This document shows, in pieces, positions 45,971 through 57,339 of a DNA stretch of 64,000 nucleotides. The notes beneath the pieces are model-generated. The model was not told the DNA's origin. It ran no database searches and was given only the letters and a program-made list of their open reading frames with translations. The position numbers were made by a program, and so were the translations under genes. How positions within the stretch are numbered: the first letter of the stretch is position 1; each line of letters opens with the position of its first letter. Source of the stretch: Leuctra nigra (taxonomy: Eukaryota; Arthropoda; Insecta; Plecoptera; Leuctridae). The DNA lies in contig OW203763.1 of NCBI GenBank assembly GCA_934045905.1, positions 50,432,194 to 50,496,193 on the forward strand. Direction: 5' to 3'.

Positions 45971-47194
45971 TACATATTATTGTATCTCTGTCTCAATCTT
46001 TAAAGCGATGTAATCTCTAATGAATTACATTCAAAGATTTATGCTTTCTCATGTTAAACCAATTATTTAACCCTATAAGTGCCAAGGCTATCAAGTGTAT
46101 ACAGGGTTCCCAGGCGGCCCATAAAACCCCTAAAACCAATTTTTTCAGCATTTCAATTTATAAGCACTATAATTCCCACTTTTCTAGGTCTGACTCATAA
46201 AATGAAGAGGAATCTAATCCACATATTATATTTTTCAATTAATTACCAAATAAATCGCCGAAAACTGTCCAAAACGTATAGATATGGTCCAAAAATAATT
46301 CTAAATTTCAAAAAATTTCCGGGCCTGTGCGGCCCGGACCAGCATGACATTTGAGGCTTTATGTGTAATGTTTCAGTGCAATTTAGCGAGTTTTCCCAAA
46401 GTATTGTCACGTATTTCCCAAAGTATTGTCACGTATAAACTATAGGGTTGGTGCCCATTCCAGATATTTCGGGATTGTTGTCCTTTTCCCAGAATCAGAA
46501 TAATCATTTCGGGACAGCAAGAGTTGGAATTCTGAATTTTGAACTTCAAAACGCAAAATTTATTATCCATAGTTTAAATCTCCCGTGTCATATCGCTTGC
46601 ACAGGGTTGCCAGATGATTAATTTAAGGTATTTAAATAATTGAGAAGAAATATGGAAACTAATACATTTAAGGGTCATTTCCTGAAAAAGTGGCATTTTC
46701 GAGAAAATTTCTTCAATAAACAAAAATCATTTCAAATTTAGTTTTTAATATATATAGATGATTGATTGATGAATCAGTATTTAACACACCTGCAACGCTG
46801 GATTATTATCATAAACAAATTACCATTGGCATGCATAGGGAATAATTGTGTAAAAGGTAATACCAGGGACAGTTACACCAGTGACATTTTATACAGATTA
46901 TTTATTTCTATTTTGTTGGTAGCAATGGCAACGCCAAGTTGTCAGTATGTTGTAACTGGTCACTAAATGTGATCATATCCAGTGCCGTAACAAGGGATTT
47001 CGGCGCTCGGTGCAAATCTAAATGTTACACTATGCTCAGCACATAAAATCGATTTATATATAAAATATCATTGTACCTACTACATGATGATATATTCCAT
47101 ATACCCTAGACAAAGTATATACCTATGCTTAAGGGTCTGTAACACTGTACATGTACCTTGTTTCATGGAAATAAACTTACTTACTTTTCGACTT
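45971..47194. other. no gene; scattered repeat-like words
   Basis: CAGGGTTCCCAGGCGGCCC (46104), GGGCCTGTGCGGCCCGGACC (46321) and CAGGGTTGCC (46602) look like element ends but no pair could be closed. Confidence 0.35.
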
Positions 47195-47670
47195 AAACCA
47201 ATATTAAAAGTATATTATACGCCCGTGTTCAATCGCACATTCGATATTCAATCATATCTTGGGGTAGTGCGGCCACAACATTCATTAAACCATTAAATAC
47301 TATACAAAAATCAATTCTTAAAATTATATTTAACAAACCTAGAGACTACGCTACAAACATGATTTTCAAAGATTCAAACATTCTCTCAATTAGATCTTTA
47401 CTTATAAAAAAATTACTTCTGCATACATTTACTACATTTGTTAATTCTAAAACGTCAAATCACCAACACTCGACAAGGACCGCGCATCATCACAAAATTT
47501 AGACATACCAAGAAAAAACACGTCCTTAGGACAAAGACAAGGCAATTACCTTGGCCCTTAATTTTTTAAATCATTACCAAATTCCCTAAAGACAATAACA
47601 AATGTTAAAATCTTTAAAAAGTGTATCAATATCTGGATCAAACAATTACCTCACTGTCATTGGGATACAA
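47195..47670 (+). pseudogene. degenerate LINE ORF2 C-terminal fragment
   Basis: With frameshifts the plus strand reads TPVFNRTFDIQSYLGVV, NTIQKSILKIIFNKPRDYAT, FKDSNILSIRSLLIKKLLLH and FKSLPNSLKTITNVKIFKK. The layout (RLQxIQKKxLRxI..., S...L.I..L....LL) is that of the C-terminal region of LINE reverse transcriptases. No intact frame. Confidence 0.6.
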
Positions 47671-47677
47671 GCTTAGA

Positions 47678-48545
47678 CTAGGAAAACGCTCTGAGTAACG
47701 CGTTGATGAGCGAGCACGGATACGCGGAACACCTCGAACCGAAATTATGTATATCGAAAATATCATTAAAAGCCAATAATTCTTGAATTTCGTCAGACTT
47801 AAATAATAATCTCTAAATATTCCTAAAATGTTAGTATCAACCTTTATGATTGAACTGTTCCTTTTGTTCATATTCAAAAATCACAGGATATCTTTAAAAA
47901 AATATACCTGGGACCTCTCAAACCATAATGATATTAGTGTGTACACAATATCATATCAATCTGTTGAACGGTCATTATTAGTTTCATTTCGTTTTTAAAC
48001 TTTCTGCTAACTACCTTGCCTTGATCTGAAGATTCGAAGTCGCCGTGAATTTGACAGCCAACACGCAAAATGTCCCTAAAATTACAAAAACTTTTGAAAA
48101 TAACGACAGATTTGACTGAAAATTGGCAAAAATACCTTAAATGTTGGTACCAATGACCATGTAAAGTTTTTAGTTGGTCGGTCAATCGGTTCTAGTTTAA
48201 ATTTCAAAAATCACAGGAAAAATGGTTTCAAATTTGAACCAATGGGAGGATTTGGCTGAAATTTATTATGATTGGGTACAATGTTGGTTGCAATGACTTT
48301 GCTAAATTTCAAATTGATCAAACCAACCAATCGAAAGATAATTTTTTTTAAATTTGAACCAATCAGGGGATTTAAAAAATATTAGGGTCTGCAACAATCA
48401 GAAATGTTACGTACTTGTGTGCAAAATTTCAGCTCGATCGAAGAAAAACTCTGACCTGTATATCGTCAGTAACAGAAAAAACAAAAAAAAAAAAACAGAG
48501 GTCCGTGCCAAAAGAGCCAAAAGGAGACGCTCGCTTCGCTCGCTC
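47678..48545 (-). mobile_element. family X, copy 2
   Basis: Reverse orientation: CTAGGAAAACGCTC at the left edge (the 3' end), CGCTCGCTTCGCTCGCTC at the right edge. In element orientation CTAG is followed by T, as in the other copies. It abuts a LINE fragment. Confidence 0.75.
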
Positions 48546-48726
48546 AATAAACATTCATCATATTTCTACTCCAGTAATCTGAAATTTAATTTATAGAAAA
48601 AAGCTTAGCTACAATTATTAAATATATTTAACTTCTGTAAAATTATTTTATTGCAAATTTGAATTTTGATACCTACTGTATACTCACGCTATCTTGAATT
48701 TTAAATTGTAAGTATTAAACGATCAA

Positions 48727-48895
48727 ACCCCTCTCCCACACACCGGCTTAGGCCTATGTGGGTGTTTATTTATGTTAGTAAAATGTGTACCTGTTGTACC
48801 TATACAACATTGTATCTAGGACATTGTATGTATAATATTTGTATGTTAATATAAATAAATACAATTTTTGAATTGAATTGAATTGAAATTGACGG
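48727..48895 (+). mobile_element. LINE 3' tail with TGAAT-type terminal repeats
   Basis: CCCACACACCGGCTTAGGCC...ATGTGGGTG, then AATATAAATAAATACAATTT + TTGAATTGAATTGAATTGAA. A short tandem 3' terminus is typical of CR1/L2-type LINEs. No coding sequence is joined to it. Confidence 0.55.
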
Positions 48896-49077
48896 ATGAA
48901 TGATTATGACGATGATTAGGAGATGATGGCGAAGAGTAGGTATGGATGGAAAATTGGAAGGAGGTGGTCGTGGCCTATTAGTAGGTTACCTCTTAGCATT
49001 TGCCTGTTTAGACGGTTTGCCTGTTTAGACGGACGTTTATTTGCCTGTCAATAGACGGTTCTCTATTGCTTGCAAAT

Positions 49078-49867
49078 TAGGGATGGAGAAAATATCGATA
49101 TATCGATATATATCGATATCAAATAAATATCGAAATATCGATACCTGAATATATTGAATATCGATATATTGAAATATCGATATATCGAAATATTGAAATA
49201 TCGATATATTGAAATATTGAAATATTGAAATATCGAAATATCGAAATATTAAAATATCGATATATTAAAATATCGATATATTAAAATATCGATATATTGA
49301 AATATCGATATATTGAAATATCGATATGTCGAAGCGTTACCGTATGATACAACTATATTCTTAATTGAAGTTTATACAATGGCAAAATAATTCATATTTG
49401 CAGTGCAGCGTTTATCAGATTTTAGGACAATTTCTCAGATTATTCACATTTCTTTCTTATCTGGCCGGTGACCATATATTTAGAACGGCTGTGTTATTTC
49501 TATTTAAATTTTCTTTTGAATTTCCTATCAGTTTTAGGAGCAATTTAAGGCATTTATGCGATATATCAATATTTCCATACCTACATCGAAATATAATATT
49601 GTCATATATCAATATTTCGATATTTCAATATATCGATATTTCGATATTTCAATATTTCGATATTTCGATATTTCAATATTTCAATATATCGATATTTCAA
49701 TATTTCAATATATCGATATTTCAATATATCGATACTTCAATATATCGATATTTCGATATTTCAATATTTCGATATATCGATATATCGCGATATCGATATA
49801 TCGATAAATATCGATATATAAATGATATCGATAGTCGATATCAAAATCCAGGTTCGCTCCATCCCTA
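49078..49867. mobile_element. 790-bp hAT made mostly of ATATCGAT repeats
   Basis: Tips TAGGGATGGAG and CTCCATCCCTA, flanked by a perfect 8-bp duplication TTGCAAAT (49070-49077, 49868-49875). Long arrays of ATATCGATATATTGAA-like units lie on both sides in inverted orientation around a 230-bp unique centre. The Tyr/Ile/Asp/Ser repeat frames are artefacts. Confidence 0.93.
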
Positions 49868-49875
49868 TTGCAAAT

Positions 49876-50310
49876 ACATCCATATTGAATTGAAATATGT
49901 TCCACTCAATCAATATAAAAGTATTTTGTTTTTGATTTTCATTGAGACTTGAGAATTTTTATTTAAAAATAAAAATGTATATTATGTTTTTTTTGTTTTG
50001 TCTGCTACTTGGAACAATGTATCGAAATGAATGTTTTTCCATTGCAACTCAATCTGATTTGTTTTAGGTACCTGTGTGTTTAGATGCTATAAATGGTTAG
50101 AATAAGCTCAGTCTATAAATTATTCATTCATTTCGTACATTCATTTCGATGCTTACTTTATTTCTGCAAGCTATTAAAATTTCAAAAAGTGTGGGATGAA
50201 AAATGGTAAAATAATAGAAAATGGTAGCAAATTTTGCCCATGCAAAATTTGAACTTGATCTGACCATTTTAGTTTTTCTTCCAATTAGAAGAGGATTTAA
50301 TTTTTTTATA
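49876..50310. repeat. fragment related to the family X interior
   Basis: 49872-49920 and 50020-50100 resemble 50405-50460 and 32500-32570 (ATCCATATTGAATTGAAATA, TATCGAAATGAATG). Edges unclear. Confidence 0.4.
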
Positions 50311-50937
50311 CTAGGAAAACGTTCAGTGTAACGCGTTGATGAGCGAGCACGGGTACGTGCAAATTCTCGAACCGGTAATGCGTACACAACGCACAGAAAA
50401 CATATATACATCAACATCCATATTTAATTGAAATATGATCACTCAATCAATAAAAAAGTATACGCTTTTCATCGAAACTTGAAAAGAGCATCTAAGCACC
50501 CTGGTAAATATAGCGAATCAGATTCAATTCAAGTGGCACTGGAAAATATTACTTTCGATACTTCATTACCGACAGATGTTAAAAATGTCAATAAGTTCAT
50601 ACGTTCTTAACTGATTGGGATGAAAATTTGGAAAATAAGAGACAATGTTGGGCTTAATAATCATGCAAAATATGAGTTTGATCAGAATTATCGAAGACCG
50701 TTTTCATTTTTCAGCCTATCAGGAGATATTTATTTAAATTTTAACCAATAAATGGATTTCAAAAAAATTAGGGTCTGCAAACAGAGAAGGTTGGTTTTAC
50801 ATGTGTGCAAAATTTAAGATCGATCGCTGAAACGGTGCAACCTGTGTATCGGTTAATAGCAGAAAAAAACAAAAAACAAACAAAAAACAGAGGTCCGTGC
50901 CAAACGAGCTAAAAGGAGACGCTCGCTTCGCTCGCTC
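50311..50937 (-). mobile_element. family X, copy 3, shorter
   Basis: CTAGGAAAACGTTCAGTGTA at the 3' edge and CGCTCGCTTCGCTCGCTC at the 5' edge; 627 bp because one internal repeat unit is absent. Bases 50938-51080 repeat part of the interior again (GGGGTCTGCATACAGAAAAG), so a partial neighbour copy may follow. Confidence 0.75.
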
Positions 50938-51239
50938 TATTAATTTTAACCAATGAACAGATTTTTTTTAAAAGAAATTGGGGTCTGCATACAGAAAAGG
51001 TGGTCCGAACACGTGTACACAATTTAGCTCGATTAGTGAAATGGTGTAACTTGCATTGCTCCAGGTAGCAGACAAAACAAAAAGAAACATAAAATAAAAA
51101 ATAAAAAATCTCAAGTTTTAATGAAAAAAAATACTTTTGTGTTGATTTAGTGGAACATATTTCAATTCATTATGGATGTAATTGCAATCAACTAAATTGT
51201 GAGAACCGTAAACAGTTTGAAAATGGCGCCAAATCAAGG

Positions 51240-51842
51240 TGTGACGTCAGTGGAAAACGTCAGTGACGTCAGTGGAGTTATTCCAATTATTCCATTATAA
51301 TTGGAATAATACTTATATTATACTTCCTATATTATACTTTATATTATACTTCCATTATTCCAATGGAAGAACGTCGACTTGTAGTCGAGATTATTCCAGT
51401 GGAATAATGTCGACTAATAATAATGAGATAATGAGAGTAATGAGAGTGATAATGATAATGATAATGAGAGTCGACGATAGAACACAATTATATTATTCAT
51501 ATGATACAATTTATTTCTTTGTAAAAAAATATATTATAATATGAGATATAAGAAAGCTGAGTAAATAAGATAAAACAAGCAATTCCAATGAATAATAATA
51601 TACCAAAAAATAAAAACCAACAATTTGTCAAAATTAACCATAGATAGTACCTTAAAGTGCCAAATCTGGAAGTATGTCGACTCTCAGTCGACGTTATTCC
51701 ACTGGAATAAGGTCGACTCAAAGTCGACGTTAATCCAGTTGATAATATTTTAAAGTACTTTTATTGCAATAATGTCGACTTTCAGTCGATGTTATTCCAC
51801 TTCATGAAAAGACCCTGTCACACGAGTGAGTCGACATTATTC
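51240..51842. repeat. cluster of GTCGAC / TTATTCCACTGGAATAA dyads
   Basis: GTCGACnnnnAGTCGACGTTAT-type words recur at about 51372, 51675, 51713 and 51774, with single GTCGAC at 51407, 51470 and 51832 and GTGACGTCAGTGG repeats at 51242 and 51263. They are joined by TTATTCCANTGGAATAA palindromes. Probably the two subterminal zones of an unidentified element with an AT-rich centre (51480-51670). Confidence 0.6.
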
Positions 51843-51899
51843 AGGCGTCCCCACATGAGCATATGCTCGCCGGCGTAGCTGCAATGGATCGTTGGCCAA

Positions 51900-52234
51900 C
51901 ACAAACCCCACCACCGCGATAAGGTGATAGCCGTCGGTGGGGAAAATTAGGAAAGAAAATCGGATATATGTATAGAGTTGGAGGTAATCTATCAACATGG
52001 ACTAAAGTTATGATGTATAACTGTATTATAAAACCGCATTTTACATACTGCAATACTTTGTTTTATAATAACACACAAGAGGATATTAATAGGTTGCAGA
52101 TCTTGCAGAACAAAGTAATGCGATGTATTCTTAAAACTTAAATGGTGTACTATCAGAGAAATGATAGACATAGCTGTTTATATATTTGTTTTTAAGATTT
52201 ATAAAGGGTGTATGTCAAAGTATTTTATCAGTTT
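51900..52234 (+). pseudogene. LINE ORF2 fragment, left half
   Basis: Plus strand reads WGKLGKKIGYMYRV, LSTWTKVMMYNCIIKPHFTY, INRLQILQNKVMRCILKT then, after a frameshift, TIREMIDIAVYIFVFKIYKG. This is the conserved post-palm region of LINE reverse transcriptases. It is cut off near 52234 and appears to resume at about 53465. Confidence 0.75.
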
Positions 52235-53464
52235 CATTTTCAGTTTATTTCCATTTTTACATTTGGTTAAACGGTAGTAGGTCTACATACATGTAATACA
52301 CAAAGTAGCGACCCTTGCAATTACACTTTATTAGGACATGTGGAATTCTAATTAATAATAATTATAATGAAGAATACTATGATTATAATATATATGGTTT
52401 AAAATAGCGCAGTAAAATGTAGTTAGTTTTAGTATAAAGTAACATTTAATTCTTAAACGTATGCTATTTAATATTTTACTAGGTACTAACATAATATCAT
52501 TATGGCATATGATTCTTGGTTTTACTTCAGTCAACATCAGTCTTCCTTAGTCTTTATTATTTTGTTAGTTTTTACTATCAAGTATATACTCTTCAATGGA
52601 ATAGTAACATTTATTTACAAGGTAGTACTGCTTCATTTGCTGCTTAAAACTAGAGTATTTGTCGATTATTTTCAGCTTGTTAGGCAATGCTATGTATAGT
52701 ATTGTATTGCTATATTGGGAGTTCCTTTGGGTACATTTTGTTCTATATTGTTCTACATGTATGTTGTTTGCTTGTCTTGTATTGAGTTTATGTACATCAG
52801 TGTTTTGTGTGATATCTTTTCTTAATTTAAATGCTAGGAGAGATTAAAATTTGTAGAGGCATGGGAAAGTGAGAATTTGGTATTTTATAAAGTACTTTTT
52901 ACAGTCCGGCTTTTTGAAGGTGTCTGAGTTTTTGTACTTAAGTCCGAACAGTGTCCGTATTGCCTTTCTTCGTATTGTAAATATCTTGTTTGCGTCGGTC
53001 GAGTTCCACCAGAATCTTATCCCATATCTTATCTTACATGCGATTCAAAATTAGCATAGTATACTAACTTCGCTGTTTTCATGTTTGTTAGTGATATTAT
53101 TGTCTTGAGAGAAAAATACGATGAATTTACTTTTCTTAGCAATTTTCTGCAGTGGCTCTTCCAGTTAAGGTTTTCGTCTATGGTTATCCCGAGGAATTTA
53201 GTTTCTTTTACTTCTTTTAGTTCTGTATTTTTTAGTTCAGTATTATCATTTTTATTTGTAATGATCATATTTTGTTGTTGGTTTTTAATCGTTTAATTTT
53301 TAATTTTTAAGTTGATATAATTAGTTTTCTGTGAATTTAAAATTAGGTGGTTGTCGTTAAACCATTTGTTTGCCTTAACTAGCGTTTCCCCTGTGTTTTC
53401 TTTCAGAATCTCTTTAGTTTTCCCCTTTATCTTTGTTATCATTGACAAATCTCTGCATGAACAC
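52235..53464 (-). pseudogene. LINE ORF2 3' fragment inserted in the plus-strand LINE
   Basis: Minus strand, from 53430 downward: ETLVKANKWFNDNHLILNS, KFLGITIDENLNWKSHC, FSLKTIISLTNMKTAKLVYY, then after a frameshift YGIRFWWNSTDANKIFTIRR, KAIRTLFGL, KKYFIKYQILTFPCLYKF. This is the thumb/C-terminal order of a CR1/jockey-like LINE. Truncated just downstream of the palm; the right edge is approximate. Confidence 0.75.
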
Positions 53465-53645
53465 ATGACTTGTCATGCAGATGATGCTTTTCTTAAGCAT
53501 TGTAACTATAGTAGGTTAAATGACAGTATCTTATCTATAGGGTTTATGGAATTTTAACAAAATCCCTAGAGTAATCAAAGATATCAAAGATGTTCGCGAG
53601 TTTAAGTTGGCCATAACTAAACATGTCAGAAGTGTGAGCAATTAA
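53465..53645 (+). pseudogene. LINE ORF2 C-terminal end, right half
   Basis: Plus strand reads DAFLKHCNYSRLNDSILSIG then FNKIPRVIKDIKDVREFKLA and ITKHVRSVSN-stop, the usual LINE ORF2 C-terminus. Taken to be the continuation of 51900-52234, split by the minus-strand LINE. Confidence 0.65.
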
Positions 53646-54835
53646 TACGCTGTGTTTTAAATAGTGTTGAGGATGTAGTTAATAAGTTTTATAAGGATCA
53701 TATGTTTATCAATGACTGTCTTTTATAATTACCATGTTATTCACAAAATGAAAATAAATATACTGAATGTATTGTTACGGCTTGGAGGCCGGTATGTATT
53801 GTTTTGTGGCCTATATTTTTGTGTGCGTTTTCCCACTCCAATTTAGTTTGGAAGGGTGCATTTATGTATCTGAAATAAAAAATTGCATAATATCTATTCA
53901 CAAAATACATTATAACAGAACCAGTTTTTCGCGAATATCTCGGAATACGTGTACAAAAGTTCAACTGATCAATAAAAGTGCAATAAAAGGTACACTTTGA
54001 TCCGAAGCTCATCAATTGTCTTTATAATTTATATCCTACTTTAATTATTATTATATGAGCCTATCAGAAGCTAAACAAATTGCGTCACTTCAGAAGATGC
54101 TTGATTAGGAATTGATTTGGAATACATTCCTGGATTAAAACAAACAGTAAGGATAATTCCAGGAATTTACAATTATCTAATATAAATCCATTTAATGGCC
54201 TTATTCAAGGTCCTTATTAAGCTGATAACCATCGGCATTATATTTTATTAATATCACAATAATTACCTACCTACTTCGTAACATAACATGGTTTCAATAT
54301 TGCAAGTATTCAACACTAAAAGTTCAGTACTACTGAACAATAATAATTATTTTTCTTGCGAAAACTAGAAAGCAGCATGTTTAAATAAATTGTGTGTCTT
54401 TTAATGTGCATTCCACTGGTGTTTTCAGTGAGGGTAGTGGGGGGGGGGGGGGGGGGGTATATAGATTGAATGATACAAAAAAGCAAGAATAAGATATAAT
54501 AGGCTGTAACAAAATGTAACAAAATGCAAAATGTTTATTTTTTAAACAATTAAATGAAACATTTTCTTTATTAGATAGGTACCTAAATATGAATTTTAAA
54601 TTATTATATAATAGGTAAATTAAAATTCATAAAACCTGTTTTCAAAAATAAATAACACGGAAAATGCAAAAAAAAAATGTTTATTGCGTATTGTGTATTG
54701 AGTATTTTGTTTTATGTCTGAACAATTTTATTGAATTAAAAAATTACCCGATTTTTTTTAATGAAAATTCATCAATCTTCCAACATTATTTCCGAGTAGT
54801 ATGTGCAAAGTATGCTTAAGGTAGACCAATTAAAA
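53646..54835. other. no gene; one long G run
   Basis: A 19-base G run at 54439-54457. Otherwise AT-rich and unassigned. Confidence 0.4.
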
Positions 54836-55032
54836 TCGGTAGGTACTTTGCACAAACGGATTGGCTGCTGGTCAGGTTCCTTGACAATCAATCCTTGTAA
54901 TTATCAGTGAAATCCGAGCTCAGTCTACTAGAGTTAGATAATGCATTATCACTTCATGGGATGAAGCTCAAACCATTATCAGACCAGCCTTTTCTTTCGA
55001 GTTACTGTTTATTATTTGTTCGAGTGAACACA
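54836..55032 (+). mobile_element. MITE family Z, copy 2
   Basis: ACGGATTGGCTGCTGGTCAG + GTTCCTTGACAATCAATCC and the right tip TTTCGAGTTACTG...TTGTTCGAGTGAACAC, matching copy 1 but without the inner insert. Confidence 0.7.
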
Positions 55033-55061
55033 ATACCTAGGGGTATTGTGAAAAGGGTATT

Positions 55062-55583
55062 GTGAAAAGGAATCAACAAAAAAACAAAAACAAAAAACCT
55101 AATAAGCAATTAATTGATAACATAATTATAATAACTACATATAGGTCCCCAACAGCAGATGTGGAAATATTCCTGGATACACTAGACACCATACTTGAAA
55201 AAATATCAGTAGAAAACAAAGGTATAATCATTCTAGGTGATTTTAACATCGACACATCAAAGAAAACTAAAGATAGTGACAAGTTAATAAACCTAATGGC
55301 ATCATACAACCTAAAAATTATGATAAAAGAGCCAACAAGAATCGACCTTAAATATCACACACAGAAAACTATAGATAATATAGCGACAAATCTACCAGAA
55401 AATATCTTAACTACGAAAGTCATAGAAAATTGTTTGTCAGATCACATGGCTCAACAAATCGAAATAGATTTTAAAGTAGAAACAGATCTTCCAAGAAAGA
55501 CTATTAGAGTAAGAAAACTAAATACAGAAAACACACATGAATTTAAAGAAATGCTCAAAGTTCAATCCTGGGATGTACTTTAG
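55062..55583 (+). pseudogene. LINE endonuclease (APE-type) C-terminal part
   Basis: A 173-codon open frame. YRSP at residues 27-30, IIILGDFNID at 55-64 and SDH at 126-128 are the conserved blocks of the AP-like endonuclease of non-LTR retrotransposons. It then enters a linker FKEMLKVQSWDVL and stops. The N-terminal half of the domain and the reverse transcriptase are absent. The first residues are Lys/Asn-rich and probably not native. Confidence 0.8.
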
Positions 55584-55699
55584 CCCTCTTATACAATAAG
55601 TTTCTGCTAGATATATTTTCTTTAATTTCCCTACCAAGCCACGGAATATTCTTTCTATTTTTACTTGTTACTTAAATTTTTAAATATGTTTGTCTTCCA

Positions 55700-56370
55700 C
55701 ACCTTGTACTTTGAATCCAAATCCAGATCATTATAACTCCAATCTCTCGTATAAATGTCATTTCTTAAAGCAGCCACATCCTTGGCTTCTTTTTTTATTT
55801 ATCTGAGCGTTTCTAATTGTGACACTAATCACCTCGTGATCAGATATACTAACATTAGGCATGATATCTGCAGTTACCAGGGCACCATAATTTGTAATTA
55901 CAATATCAATGAGAGTTTTAGTGTCTCTCGTCACTCTAGTAGGGACCTTTATAATCTGCTTGTGACTCAGCAAGTAGCTCTTTCAGTCTCTTTACATACA
56001 CAACATTTACCAACCAATTAAAGTTTAGATCCCCTATCATAATAAATATACCTTTAACATTTTTAACATCTTCAAAAATCTTCTCAATAAAATTAACTGC
56101 TTCTTTTTTCTTTGCATTAGGAGATATGTAATTGTACCCTGTGTATATATAACACATGTGGAGCCTCTAATACAGACCTTGCACCCCAATAAACCAGTAT
56201 CCTAATTTCTTTTCACTTATGTTAACAATGATATTAGCACTGATGTTATTTTTAACATACCTTCATAATAACTCCCCCCGTAAATCTCGAATGAGAATTA
56301 CATCTGATCATTCTATAACCAGGTATGTCAATTTCTTTGTCATATATCCTGTCGCATATTTTACCGTACA
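55700..56370 (-). pseudogene. second LINE endonuclease fragment, opposite strand
   Basis: Minus strand from 56370: DIPGYRMIRCNSHSRFTGGV, then MCYIYTGYNYISPNAKKKEA, IFIMIGDLNFNW (GDxN block), KELLAESQ, and in another frame KVPTRVTRDTKTLIDIVITN, SISDHEVISVTI (SDH block). Frameshifts separate the blocks. It meets the plus-strand endonuclease at 55062-55583 tail to tail and is not the same sequence. Confidence 0.72.
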
Positions 56371-57339
56371 ATAGAGACTAAATCTAATATATACAATGTA
56401 TTCAAATTAGATAAGGTAATTAAAATAAAGTATCTAAATTCCTGATTCCATAATACAACAATATAACGCTAAAGAGCTAATGAATATTCATGAATTTGTC
56501 GGTAGCGTAAAATGAATTTGACAGCAACATCACTTTTGCTTTTAGTAACTATTTTACTTTAGCACTTTTTTCTACTTATTATCGTCATTATATGACATCA
56601 GCATAACTCTATAAAATGTCAGCTCAAAAATCCGCATAATCCAAATACGTCATTCGAAAATTGACAGAACCTTGAGACTTGCAGGGTTTGACTTAATTTT
56701 AAATCAATTGACACAAAGTTGCAATTTTACTTAATTTACATAATAGATATGATATGGTAATAGGGAAGTAAAGTGAAGTTTAGATTTTAGAATAATACAT
56801 ATTTTATGAAAGTTGAGATGTTGTTGAAGACAGATTTGGTATTATTTTTGTTGTGTGATGAATAGTTTTCAAGGAACGAATTATCAAAGTTTGGTAGATT
56901 GTATCTGTCCATGAAACACAATTTGACGTCACACGCCGAGTCGGGCCGTATAGATAATGTTAGCCAGAGCCAGTTCTATGCATCCCGTAACACAGGGAAC
57001 ACGGCGTGTGACGTACAGCTTGTTTTTGCAGAGGAGTGAAATGTCGAAAACTAATAAATTAATTATGGGATATATATTAATTAAAAAAATATAATAAAAT
57101 TTCACAATGCTCTTTAAGGCTATTCAGTATACAAACAAAATATAATCTCAACATTCACCTATTCCTCATTAGATGGGTATAATCTAGACGTCAAGTGTAT
57201 ACTCTATATCAATTTGTTTTGCTGGTAATTAGCTAATTAAACATTTGACATTAATATGCACTGCACTAACAGCTATCTTAATTCAAGATATCAATTTTAC
57301 AAGCATCAATATTATCAAATGCATTAATCATTATTAAGG
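56371..57339. other. no gene; small hairpin at 56932-57017
   Basis: TTGACGTCACACGCCG at 56932 and CGGCGTGTGACGTACA at 57002 are inverted about 85 bp apart. The rest is unassigned. Confidence 0.45.

Noticed and set aside
49365..49952. 195-codon frame with YFDISIFQY repeats
   Set aside because: ATATCGAT-type simple repeats in the arm of a hAT element.
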